DNA from: JAFECT01 sp036501825
GTDB taxonomy: Bacteria; Pseudomonadota; Alphaproteobacteria; Caulobacterales; Caulobacteraceae
Assembly: GCA_036501825.1 (NCBI GenBank)
Contig: DASXZP010000005.1
Coordinates: forward strand, 1 to 64,000
Direction of reading: 5' to 3'
Length of the DNA: 64,000 bases
Numbering within the stretch: position 1 is the first letter of the stretch; each line of letters starts with the position of its first letter. The notes below the pieces were generated by a model, which did no database searches, had not been told where the DNA came from, and saw only the letters and a program-made list of their open reading frames with translations. Made by a program: the position numbers and the translations under genes. This document shows positions 27,831 to 37,064 of this stretch, piece after piece.

Positions 27831-28775
27831 CTAGCGACCGTTCAGGGCCGGGCCCACCGTCCGGATCAAGTCGATCACGGCAGGCAGAAGCACAGCGGTT
27901 ACGATGACCGGCAAGAAGCAGGCCACCAAGGGGATGGTCATCAGCACCGGGATCCGCATGGCCTTCTCTTCGGCCTTGAGGAATCGGTGTTCACGCATTT
28001 CACCGGAGTAGACGCGCAGGGTCTGGCCGACGCTGACGCCCAGAGACTCGGTCTGAACGACCAGAGCCACGAACGAACTCAAGGTGTCGACACCGACCCG
28101 GTCGGCCATCTCGCGCATGGCGTCCGACCGGCTGCGTCCTGCGGCGAGTTCGTCGGTCAGCGCCTCGAACTCCTTCGCGATGCGCGGATGGGACTTCTTC
28201 ACTTCTTGCCCGACGCGCACGAAGGCTGAATCGAGACCCAGGCCCGCCTCGACACAGACCACGATCAGGTCGAGTGCATCGGGAAACTCGTGTTCGAACT
28301 TCTCCTTGCGGCCCCGTACGAGACGGTCGAGGATCGCCCGAGGCGCGAGAAGTCCCAGGCCGCAGGCGCCCAGAGTCACGAACGCCAGCGTCGGGCCGGA
28401 GAGGTGCTTGGCCGCAAGCATCTGCGAGAACAGAAACAGGGCCGGCAGGCCGACCGCCAAGCCGAAGCGAAGCATGACATAGATCGCCGGGGCCGTGGGC
28501 TGTTCGAATCCCGCGAGATCCAAGTCCTTGGCCAGCTTGGCGCGGTCCTTGGACTTTTCCGGAAGTGTCGTCGACTGCACCCAGTTCAACACCGGATTGC
28601 CGACCGACTCGTCTTTGAGGAGGTCCTGGGATCCGGTCCCGCCCGTCCCGGTTTGTTCGGCGAGACGACGGCGCACCTGAAGCGCCGCGACGACTCCGTT
28701 GATCACCGCGACCGAGATCAGGGCGACAAGACCGAAAGCGAAGATCTGGATGATGATGTCGAAGGTGAATTTCAT
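27831..28775 (-). CDS. tadC: Tad pilus inner-membrane platform protein TadC (CpaH)
   Basis: Type II secretion F-domain protein with an N-terminal helix (IFAFGLVALISVAVING), further helices after residue 100, and the conserved cytoplasmic segment FPDALDLIVVCVEAGLGLDSAFVRVGQE, then the C-terminal pair of helices. It forms the inner-membrane assembly platform with TadB and docks the CpaF ATPase. The length of 314 residues fits the family. It follows tadB by ten bases. Confidence 0.93.
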   Translation of the reverse strand: MKFTFDIIIQIFAFGLVALISVAVINGVVAALQVRRRLAEQTGTGGTGSQDLLKDESVGNPVLNWVQSTTLPEKSKDRAKLAKDLDLAGFEQPTAPAIYVMLRFGLAVGLPALFLFSQMLAAKHLSGPTLAFVTLGACGLGLLAPRAILDRLVRGRKEKFEHEFPDALDLIVVCVEAGLGLDSAFVRVGQEVKKSHPRIAKEFEALTDELAAGRSRSDAMREMADRVGVDTLSSFVALVVQTESLGVSVGQTLRVYSGEMREHRFLKAEEKAMRIPVLMTIPLVACFLPVIVTAVLLPAVIDLIRTVGPALNGR

Positions 28776-28785
28776 CGTCGCACCG

Positions 28786-29781
28786 TCAGAACTTGAAGTT
28801 CAGAATGCGCCAGATCATTGCCCAGCCCGCGAAGTAGACCAGCACGACGACGCCGACGATCGGCCAGAAGACCGGGTCGCCGAACTTATCCGTATAGAAG
28901 GCCGGGTTGAACAGCGCTTGCATGACCACGACGAGCACTGGAACCGCGCTGAGCAGATAGGCAGACGCCCGGCCTTCCGAACTCAAGGCCACGACCCGCT
29001 TGCCCAGCGTGTTGCGCCCCCGGATCACGGTCGCCAGGCTCTCCAGGATCTCGGCGAGATTGCCGCCTGTCTCGGATTGGATCGACACGCTCACCGCAAA
29101 GAAATGAGCGTCCTCGGACCCTGTCCGATGCGCGAAGCTCGCCAAGGCGTCTTTGAACTCTGCGCCGTAGGTCGTCTCGTCCACGATCAGGCCGAATTCC
29201 GAACCGATCGGGTCGCCGAGCTCGTTGGCGGCCAGCTGGACCGCCGCAATGACCGGGTGTCCGGCGCGGATGGCGCGGGTGACGACGTCCAGCGCAAGCG
29301 GGAGCTGGTCTTCGATCTTCTTCAGGCGGGCGCCGCGCTTCAAGTGCAGCCAGAACAGGGAGCCGCCGCCCGCCACCGACACTGCCGCGACGCCGGACAC
29401 GACGGCATTGAGTAGAAAGCCGCTCCTACTGCCGTTCAAAAGGATGACCAGCGACAGGCACCACAGAACTGCGGCCACGCCGCCGGCGATCAGCGCCAGC
29501 CGCCCCGGCGACACCTCGAGACCGCCCTGGCGCTGCAACGTCTCGATGTGCGCGATGAAGCGAGTAAAGGGATTCGGCGCCTCGCCGCTGGCGCCCGGCG
29601 CGCGTACGAGCGTGGAATAGACCGACTTCGGGTCCATGCCCGAATGCAGCATGGTAAGGCGCCGGTTCACCCGCTGCGCCTTGTCGCCCGCCGTAAACAC
29701 CATACCCGCAATGCCCTGAACCAGCACGACGACCGCTGCGAAGGCGAGGATAAGGATCAGTGGTACGATGAACGCGGACAT
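28786..29781 (-). CDS. tadB: Tad pilus inner-membrane platform protein TadB (CpaG)
   Basis: F-domain platform protein partnering TadC. One N-terminal helix (IVPLILILAFAAVVVLVQGI), a middle helix pair near residues 95-145, the cytoplasmic stretch LPLALDVVTRAIRAGHPVIAAVQLAANELGDPIGSEF and SVSIQSETGGNLAEILESLATVIRGR, and two C-terminal helices are all family features. The ATG at 29781 lies three bases after the cpaF stop. A GTG four codons earlier would overlap cpaF, with GGAAGG directly before it, so the exact start is open. Confidence 0.93.
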   Translation of the reverse strand: MSAFIVPLILILAFAAVVVLVQGIAGMVFTAGDKAQRVNRRLTMLHSGMDPKSVYSTLVRAPGASGEAPNPFTRFIAHIETLQRQGGLEVSPGRLALIAGGVAAVLWCLSLVILLNGSRSGFLLNAVVSGVAAVSVAGGGSLFWLHLKRGARLKKIEDQLPLALDVVTRAIRAGHPVIAAVQLAANELGDPIGSEFGLIVDETTYGAEFKDALASFAHRTGSEDAHFFAVSVSIQSETGGNLAEILESLATVIRGRNTLGKRVVALSSEGRASAYLLSAVPVLVVVMQALFNPAFYTDKFGDPVFWPIVGVVVLVYFAGWAMIWRILNFKF

Positions 29782-29783
29782 GG

Positions 29784-31127
<1,344 letters not shown>

Positions 31128-31132
31128 GACCG

Positions 31133-32347
31133 TCAACGCCTCTCTCTGGCGGCGTCCGCCGTCGCCGGCTGCAGCCTCGCCGCGAGCGCGGATATGGCCT
31201 TTTCGAGCTTGGTGCCCCGTTTCACAGCCGAAACCTCGACGCCCTGGTTGATGGCGTCCATCATCACACGGCGGTCATCGGGAATGACCGCGTCGAATGG
31301 TCGCCCGAGCGCCTTCTCCGCCGCCTTCAGGGGCACCGACGACTGTTGCTCGGACGTCAGGGCGTTGCACACGAGCAGGATCTCGCGGTTGTCGAGCCGT
31401 TGACTGCCCAACATGCGCAACTGCTTCTGCACGAGCTGGATGTGGGGCACCGACAACTGGGTCACCAGAACGATCCGGTCGGAGTGGGTAAGGACGCGGT
31501 TGGTCCAGGCTGTCCAGACCGAGGGAAGATCGATCAGCGTGGTCGCGAAGTCGCGCCGCAGGCGCTTGATCAGCGTGTCGATCTGCGCGCTCGCAAGCGA
31601 TTCGAGCGCCATCAACTCATGGGGCGCACCGAGAACGCGCGCACCGGAACGGTGCTTGGCCAGCGCGGTCGTCAACGCCGTTTCCGCCAGGGAGGTTCCC
31701 GCCAGGAGATCGGCGATGGTCACCGCATTGGGCAGGTCGAGGTAGATGCTGATCGCGCCAAACTGAAGGTCGAGGTCCGCGAGGCAGACCCTGTCCTCGG
31801 CGCCCCGGGCGAGCTGAACGGCCACCTGGCTAGCCAGCGCCGACGCGCCGACGCCGCCGCCCGCTTTCAGGATGGCGATGATCTCTCCGGACCGGGCGGG
31901 TCCGCCCGTCGCCGCCGGAGGTGTCTGGCTGAGCAGGCGTTCGAGGCTGAGCGCCAGCGCGGGCTCGCTCACCGGCGACGGCAGGACGTCGGCGACGCCT
32001 TCGCGCGACAGGCGGCGTGAGGTGGCTACGTCGGCCGATCGCAGAACGACCACCACGCGAACGCCTTGCGCGCAGGCCTTCATACGGCGGATCACGCCGT
32101 CCACTTCGGCCGCGGCCGAAGCGTTGGCGCCGACGATGATGATGTCGGGACCGGTCTCACGCGAACGCGGCCAGGCCTCGTCGAGGGTCTCGAACGCGAC
32201 GTTCGGGAACAGGGCGGCGATGGCGGCGACCTGTTCGGGGCCGCCCAGGGCGCCTTCAACGACGCCCACGCGCGACCGCGGCGGGCGCACTTCGGTGCTG
32301 CTGAAGGAGAGCGGACTAACGCGCCGCGACATGTCCCCCACCTTCAT
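31133..32347 (-). CDS. cpaE: CpaE/TadZ pilus localisation ATPase-like protein
   Basis: An N-terminal receiver-like domain (about 25-140, with DIIIVGANA and VRVVVVLRS strands) precedes a MinD/ParA-like domain. The deviant Walker A is LKAGGGVGASALASQVA. The Walker A' strand is VCLADLDLQFG and the Walker B equivalent is TTLIDLPS. CpaE/TadZ places the pilus machine at the cell pole. The nucleotide loop has GGGVGAS rather than the KGGxGKT/S form, as in many TadZ proteins. Two ATGs are possible (32347 and 32332); the first is listed. Confidence 0.92.
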   Translation of the reverse strand: MKVGDMSRRVSPLSFSSTEVRPPRSRVGVVEGALGGPEQVAAIAALFPNVAFETLDEAWPRSRETGPDIIIVGANASAAAEVDGVIRRMKACAQGVRVVVVLRSADVATSRRLSREGVADVLPSPVSEPALALSLERLLSQTPPAATGGPARSGEIIAILKAGGGVGASALASQVAVQLARGAEDRVCLADLDLQFGAISIYLDLPNAVTIADLLAGTSLAETALTTALAKHRSGARVLGAPHELMALESLASAQIDTLIKRLRRDFATTLIDLPSVWTAWTNRVLTHSDRIVLVTQLSVPHIQLVQKQLRMLGSQRLDNREILLVCNALTSEQQSSVPLKAAEKALGRPFDAVIPDDRRVMMDAINQGVEVSAVKRGTKLEKAISALAARLQPATADAARERR

Positions 32348-32421
32348 GTCTCCGAATAATCCTGTTTCGTTTGACTAATCGCCGTACTGCCATGGCGCGG
32401 GTCGAATGTTCAGTCGAATGT

Positions 32422-32727
32422 TCACTGGGACCCGCCGCCCCCGCCACCGCCGCCGCCGGTGGGGATACTGGCCGTACGAGACGTCACGGGCTTGATCACC
32501 TTGCCGTTGACGTAGCGATCGACGGCGTCGGCCATCCGCGGGCCGTTCGAGCCGGCCGCCGGATTGCCGGTGTATTTCGCGTCCGGATCGGCGATCTGGG
32601 CGAGCTTGTCCTGTTTCACGGCGGCGCCGAAATCGTCGGACAAATGCATGCGGCTTTCGGCGCACGCGCCCAGCGTCAGGGCGACGGCGCCTATGGCGGC
32701 CAGGATAGCGGTTTTAGCGAGAGTCAT
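32422..32727 (-). CDS. Short lipoprotein in the cpaD position of the Tad locus
   Basis: 101 residues with a clear lipobox (LTLGAC, Cys about 22), so likely lipid-anchored in the outer membrane. The mature part includes DKLAQIADPDAKYTGNP and RMADAVDRYVNGKVIKP, which resemble the ADP...A..RY..G pattern of CpaD proteins. It then ends in a run of nine glycines. Full CpaD proteins are about twice as long, so this looks like a minimal version. It is ten bases from cpaC and followed by cpaE, exactly where cpaD is expected. CpaD-type proteins assist secretin assembly; equivalence here is inferred. Confidence 0.75.
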   Translation of the reverse strand: MTLAKTAILAAIGAVALTLGACAESRMHLSDDFGAAVKQDKLAQIADPDAKYTGNPAAGSNGPRMADAVDRYVNGKVIKPVTSRTASIPTGGGGGGGGGSQ

Positions 32728-32736
32728 GTCGCCCCC

Positions 32737-34197
32737 TCAGTACAGAACGTGGCCGTGCGCGCCGTCGATGCCGCCCTTCGTCGGGTCGGCCGACAGAAGC
32801 GCGCGGTCCTCGGGCCGCAGGTTGGATTTAGCGCCTTCCTGAGTCCCGAACAGGAACAATTCGAAATCGGAAGGCGGCACAAAATTGTCGATCGGCGTGG
32901 CCACCGCGCCACGGCGCGGCGTGACGATGTGCGGCGTGACCACGATCACCAGTTCTGTCTCGTCCTTCTGGTAGCCGTTCGAGCGAAACAGCGCGCCGAG
33001 CACCGGCACGTCGCCGATGAAGGGGAACTGCCGGATCTGGCTGCGGTAGTCGTCCTGCAGCAGGCCGGCGATGGTGAAGGACTCCCCGTCGCGCAGTTCG
33101 ACCGTCGTGTGGGCGCGCCGCACCTTCAGGCCCGGCACCTGCACACCGCCGGTGTTGACCGAGGTAGCCTGATCGATCGAGGAGACCTCGGGATTGATCA
33201 CCAGGTTGATGAGGCCGTCCTTGAGGATCGTCGGCGTGAACGCGAGGTCGACGCCGAACTGCTTGAACTCGACCGAAATCACGGGCGTCGACCCGACGCC
33301 GCCCGAGGATTCCGCAACCGGCACAGGGAATTCGCCGCCGGCCAGGAAATTGGCGGTGTCGCCGCTCATCGCCACCAGGGTCGGCTCGGCCAGGGTCTTG
33401 GTGATCCCCTTCTGCTCGAGCGCGTCGAACAACAGGTCCAGGCTGCTGGCGCCCGAACCGAACCGGGCGGCGAGGCCGCCGAAGGTGCCGGCGAGTAGAT
33501 TGGTGCCGTTGTGCAGGGTGTCACCGGTGCTGACCGTGAAGCTCGGATTGGCGCCCACGACCGAGGCCGACGGACGCTGCACGTTCAACTGCAGATCCTT
33601 GGCCGCCGAACGCTCCATCTCCACGAAGCGGACCGACAGCATCACCTGCTGGGAGCCCTCGACCCCCAGCATGTTCACGACCTTCTTGTCGTCCGTGACG
33701 TAGGTGCCGGCGAGCGCGATGACCTGTTGAAGATCGGCCGGGCTAGAGACAGTGCCTGACAGAACGATCGACTGACCGGCGGTGCGGACCGAGATGTCCT
33801 TCTCGTTCGGCAGGATTTCGGCCAGCCGCGTCTTCAGGCCCTGGGTGTCGGCGCCGACCACGACATTGACCGCCGCGATCAGGCTCTTGCCCGGGCCGTA
33901 GATCGTCAGCGCGGTCGAGCCCATGGTCTTGCCGACGATGTAGACTGAGCGGCTGGACAGCGGCAGGACGTCGGCGACCTTGGGGTCGGCGATCATCAGG
34001 TCCTTGTAGTTGGCCGGCAGTTCGAGCACCTGGGACTTGCCCGCGCTCACGTCCACCTCATAGACGTCGCCGGCGCCCAGCGACTGGTCCTGGGCCAGGG
34101 CCGGGGCGGCGACGAAGCCCATCGCGGCGACGGCGAGGACGCCGGCGATCAGCCGGGCCGCCAGTTCACCGCGAAGATGGCTATTGAAGTCGGTCAT
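32737..34197 (-). CDS. cpaC: Outer-membrane secretin CpaC (RcpA)
   Basis: Forms the outer-membrane pore for the Tad pilus. A signal peptide ends near PALAQ. The N-terminal pilus-specific domain runs from about residue 45 (YEVDVSAGKSQVLELP, VGKTMGSTALTIYG), followed by a BON-like segment (SGTVSSPADLQQVIALAG). The secretin core includes VMLSVRFVEMER, GVDLAFTPTIL, VPGLKVRRAHTTVELRDGESFTIAGLLQ, PFIGDVPVLGALFRS and ETELVIVVTPHIV. The length of 486 residues is typical. It follows cpaB by 33 bases. Confidence 0.95.
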   Translation of the reverse strand: MTDFNSHLRGELAARLIAGVLAVAAMGFVAAPALAQDQSLGAGDVYEVDVSAGKSQVLELPANYKDLMIADPKVADVLPLSSRSVYIVGKTMGSTALTIYGPGKSLIAAVNVVVGADTQGLKTRLAEILPNEKDISVRTAGQSIVLSGTVSSPADLQQVIALAGTYVTDDKKVVNMLGVEGSQQVMLSVRFVEMERSAAKDLQLNVQRPSASVVGANPSFTVSTGDTLHNGTNLLAGTFGGLAARFGSGASSLDLLFDALEQKGITKTLAEPTLVAMSGDTANFLAGGEFPVPVAESSGGVGSTPVISVEFKQFGVDLAFTPTILKDGLINLVINPEVSSIDQATSVNTGGVQVPGLKVRRAHTTVELRDGESFTIAGLLQDDYRSQIRQFPFIGDVPVLGALFRSNGYQKDETELVIVVTPHIVTPRRGAVATPIDNFVPPSDFELFLFGTQEGAKSNLRPEDRALLSADPTKGGIDGAHGHVLY

Positions 34198-34230
34198 CAG
34201 GCTCGCCTCCCCGCGAAATCCGTACCTGGC

Positions 34231-35085
34231 CTACCGGGCCAGGGAATATGCCGCCGTCTCGACCCCGCGCGTGACCGAGACGGTCAGCGGCGCCATCGGC
34301 CCCTTACCCAGGACTCTGCGCTTCACCGGACCCACGTGGACGGCAGGCCGTCGCACGGGACCGAACCCAAGGTCGGCCACGGTCGTCACCCGGCGGTTAA
34401 GAGCCGTCTCATCCGAAATCTGCCGCAGCGACATGGACACCGTCCCCACGGAGTCGGCCAGCGTGATGGCCTGGGCCTGGTCGGGGCTGACCTCCACCGT
34501 CACCGCGTTTGCGACGACCGGCTTGGTGGAGTCCTCGCTGGAAATCTGGTTGATCCCCAGGACGCGCACGTTCTGGGCCAACGCCTGGGTGGCCGTCGTC
34601 GACTTGCCGTCGCCGCCGCCGAGCTGGCGGGTCAGGAAGATATCGACGCGGTCGCCCGGCAGGACAAAGCCGCCGACGCCCGAGACGGCGTTGGAGCGCA
34701 GGCTGACAGCGCGCATGCCCGGAGTCAGTTCGGCGGCGAGATTGGGCTTCGCGCCGGGGCCGCTGATGCGGGCGGTCAGGATCGGCTCGTTGATTTCGAT
34801 AGAACGCAGCGCCAGGCGCGCGCTCGGACCGTTGACCACCTCGTTGATCGCGTGGAAGGCGCCCGGCGGCACGCTCGTGGCCGGAAAATTCACGACCTTC
34901 AGCACGGCCGGCGCCAGCGCCTGGCCGCGGTCGATCGACCTGGAGGCGACCACCACCGGTGAATAGGCTTCGGAACCACCCTTGCCGCCGGCCTTGGGAT
35001 TGGTGACGAAGCCCCGGACGAGGAAAACGGCCACGAGGCCGAGAAGAATCGCAATGGCGATTGTAGCGATCGTACGAAGTGACAT
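34231..35085 (-). CDS. cpaB: Tad pilus assembly protein CpaB (RcpC)
   Basis: One N-terminal membrane helix (IATIAIAILLGLVAVFLVRGF), then an SAF domain (about 43-105: VVVASRSIDRGQALAPAVLKVVNFP) and the RcpC/CpaB domain with GMRAVSLRSNAVSGVGGFVLPGDRVDIFLTRQ. It is periplasmic and acts with the secretin. It is the first gene after pilA. The 5' flank holds the hairpin at 35183-35212 and the CACCGTAAAATACCG dyad at 35141-35155, so it may have its own regulated promoter besides readthrough from pilA. Confidence 0.93.
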   Translation of the reverse strand: MSLRTIATIAIAILLGLVAVFLVRGFVTNPKAGGKGGSEAYSPVVVASRSIDRGQALAPAVLKVVNFPATSVPPGAFHAINEVVNGPSARLALRSIEINEPILTARISGPGAKPNLAAELTPGMRAVSLRSNAVSGVGGFVLPGDRVDIFLTRQLGGGDGKSTTATQALAQNVRVLGINQISSEDSTKPVVANAVTVEVSPDQAQAITLADSVGTVSMSLRQISDETALNRRVTTVADLGFGPVRRPAVHVGPVKRRVLGKGPMAPLTVSVTRGVETAAYSLAR

Positions 35086-35140
35086 CGCGCGCGACCGATA
35101 AGTAAGTGCCCCCTCGGCGGACGTCGCCGAACCGTAGTTC

Positions 35141-35155
35141 CACCGTAAAATACCG
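35141..35155. promoter_or_regulatory. Candidate operator: CACCGTAAAATACCG upstream of cpaB
   Basis: Near-perfect dyad with arms CCACCGTA and TACCGTGG around AAA, one mismatch. A 14/15 match in the opposite orientation occurs at 17140-17154 in the glycosylation-locus promoter. It lies 56 bases upstream of the cpaB start. The cognate regulator is not known. Confidence 0.4.
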
Positions 35156-35172
35156 TGGTACGCTTACTGGTC

Positions 35173-35212
35173 TTTCGAGAAAGCATCGCCCGACGCGGGC
35201 GCCGGGCGATGC
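35173..35212 (-). terminator. Terminator/attenuator after pilA
   Basis: Perfect ten-base stem GCATCGCCCG (35183-35192) / CGGGCGATGC (35203-35212) with a ten-base loop. It is followed on the minus strand by TTTCTCG. It sits 25 bases past the pilA stop and before cpaB. Partial termination here would give more pilin than machine mRNA, as in other Flp loci. Confidence 0.8.
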
Positions 35213-35236
35213 ATCTCTTCAGAACGCTCCGAGTGC

Positions 35237-35416
35237 TTAGGAAGCCGGAGTGTTGGTGGTGATCGCGTTACCCGCGGAGTTCGTGGCGTTGAGGATCGCG
35301 CCCTTGAGGAACACGAGCGCGCCAGCGATGGCCGCGCAAACGACCGCGAGGATCAGTGCGTATTCGGCAGCCGAGGCGCCGGATTCGTCGCGCACGAACG
35401 AGGAAAGCTTAGTCAT
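35237..35416 (-). CDS. pilA: Flp-type major pilin PilA
   Basis: 59 residues. A short leader MTKLSSFVRDESG is followed by ASAAEYALILAVVCAAIAGALVF, the standard Flp hydrophobic segment with Glu five residues after the cleavage site, processed by CpaA. This is the only major pilin gene seen in the window. The ATG at 35416 has a GGGG element eight bases upstream; the longer frame to 35512 lacks support and would spoil the leader. The upstream region carries a CtrA-like box and a palindrome shared with the tadE/tadG region. Confidence 0.95.
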   Translation of the reverse strand: MTKLSSFVRDESGASAAEYALILAVVCAAIAGALVFLKGAILNATNSAGNAITTNTPAS

Positions 35417-35879
35417 GGAGATAACCCCAGTCTCACTTGTTGAAGTCCGGCTGCGCCCGCATGGCGGCAACCATTCAACGGCGAGCGAGAGAAGAACCCC
35501 CCGATCCCCCACCGTCGGCGGGAAGCTATAGGTTCGGTAATGATTTGTAAACCTGAATATAAGGTTAACGTATAATGTTCGTTATGACTATGGTTAGATT
35601 CGGTGCAGATGATACCCAATGTTGGGCATATTTAGAGTGTTAAGCGACGCATTTCTACAGAGGGGGATTCGAGAACAGGGTACGAATATTAACCATGACT
35701 ATGGATATCGAATATATTCCAAGCGGACGCTCGCGGGACCTGTTGCTCTCTGAGGGCGCTAGGCTCCCTCTTCCATGGCCCATCACGCCGCGTGATATTT
35801 TTTCTATTGAAGAACTCCGACAACATACCCATCCGGCGGGATATCGACGTTCGCTGAACCTTGTGGCATCTCGTCGCGT
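35417..35879. promoter_or_regulatory. AT-rich pilA promoter region with CtrA-like box and CCCAATGTTGGG palindrome
   Basis: About 460 bases, clearly more AT-rich than the surroundings. On the minus strand TTAA-CCTTATA-TTCA (35568 to 35554) is a one-mismatch CtrA-type TTAA-N7-TTAA box about 140 bases upstream of the pilA start. CCCAATGTTGGG at 35615-35626 is a dyad; its reverse complement CCCAACATTGGG differs by one base from the site at 57543-57554. TTAACCAT, a further CtrA half-site form, occurs at about 35689-35696. A plus-strand frame starting 35695 has no ribosome-binding site and runs into the PAP2 gene, so it is not called. Confidence 0.6.
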
Positions 35880-37064
35880 TCAGAGGGCCCGATCGGCGAA
35901 ACCAGGCCTGGCCTCGGTTTCGGCGCGGATTTTTCCGCGCGTATCGCCGCTCAACAGAAGACGCGTGAGCGCACCGCAACCGAACCACAGACCCAGAGCA
36001 GCGGCGGCGCCGACGATACCGTCGATGGCGTAGTGCCAGCCCAGGTGAACGGATCCGATGAAGATCAGCACGCCGAACAGGGTGGCGATCCAGCCCCAAA
36101 CGCGACCGAGCCGGAAACCTGCCGCCGCAAACAACGCCGACAGTGCGACATGCATCGACGGCATGGCTGAAATCCCCCCGCCCGGTCCGATCTCGTTCCG
36201 CGTCTGGAGGGCCAACAGGTAGTCCCTGGTTTCGAACGTCTTCAGGTGGAAACCGGGGTAGGTCTGGCCCAGCCGGCTCTGTTCCGACTGGAGCACACCC
36301 ATGAACCGGCCGAACGATCCCGGGTCGCGAAACAGCGAGCCCTCGAAACACGGTCCCGCAGCCGGAAGCAGGTAGGCCATGAAACTGGCGATGACGATCC
36401 AGCAGAGGCTGTAGGCGAGCATGTACCGGATCCGGAGTTCTGCAGCGCGTCGGAAGAAGGCGCAGGCCACGACGCTGTAGAACATTGGCAGAGCCCACAC
36501 GTGGTACTGGCGGTCGAGGAAGAGCGTGGTCCAGGGGGACGGCAGGCTGTGGGTGATCCTCCACGGATCGGTTCCGAAGAAGAGCGCCTTGTCCAGCTCG
36601 GCGAAAATCTGATCGTCGTGGTAACCGATCCGGCGCAGGACCGTTTGTTTGAAGACGCCGAACGTACCGATGAGGATCCCCCACAACAACGGCGGCCAGA
36701 TCGTGGAGAGGCCGTAGTCGTCGTTCCACCGCTGGCGCGCCGCGGCCGTAACGAGACGGAGCGGCCGTTCCCTCGTCTCGCCGCGCATCAGCGCACGCGC
36801 GATAATCACAGCGGCGACGACCAGCATGGAGACCAACCACAGGGATATCCCGCCCACCACGGGCAGCCAGAGCGCGCGCAGGAGGCGAAGCGGCGAGACC
36901 TGGGCTACGACGGCCACGAACACGCTGTAGCCGAGCACCAGACCGACGCTCGCGAGGAGCGCCCGGAGACGCTGCCGCCTGGTCAAGGGCGGGCTGCGGG
37001 CGGCGGCCTTTTTCCGGCCCCTTAAACGGCGAGCTGCCTCGGCGCCCGGTCTGGCTTGCGTCAC
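35880..37064 (-). CDS. PAP2_3 (Aur1-like) membrane phosphotransferase, copy 2
   Basis: 394-residue polytopic protein of the PAP2 superfamily, inositol-phosphorylceramide-synthase-like branch. The conserved motifs are GGGISAMPSMHVALSALF (C2, with the His) and GSVHLGWHYAIDGIVG (C3, His and Asp). The motif FLAYLLPAAGP-like segment ASFMAYLLPAAGPCF precedes them. It probably transfers or removes a phosphate head group on a lipid on the periplasmic side. The GTG start at 37064 overlaps the previous stop (GTGA). It is a tandem paralogue of the upstream gene; the longer frame to 37718 is only the out-of-frame shadow of that gene. Confidence 0.85.
   Translation of the reverse strand: MTQARPGAEAARRLRGRKKAAARSPPLTRRQRLRALLASVGLVLGYSVFVAVVAQVSPLRLLRALWLPVVGGISLWLVSMLVVAAVIIARALMRGETRERPLRLVTAAARQRWNDDYGLSTIWPPLLWGILIGTFGVFKQTVLRRIGYHDDQIFAELDKALFFGTDPWRITHSLPSPWTTLFLDRQYHVWALPMFYSVVACAFFRRAAELRIRYMLAYSLCWIVIASFMAYLLPAAGPCFEGSLFRDPGSFGRFMGVLQSEQSRLGQTYPGFHLKTFETRDYLLALQTRNEIGPGGGISAMPSMHVALSALFAAAGFRLGRVWGWIATLFGVLIFIGSVHLGWHYAIDGIVGAAAALGLWFGCGALTRLLLSGDTRGKIRAETEARPGFADRAL

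Noticed and set aside
35695..36033. Small plus-strand frame in the pilA/PAP2 gap
   Set aside because: No ribosome-binding site, and it runs antisense into the PAP2 gene with composition changing at that border.
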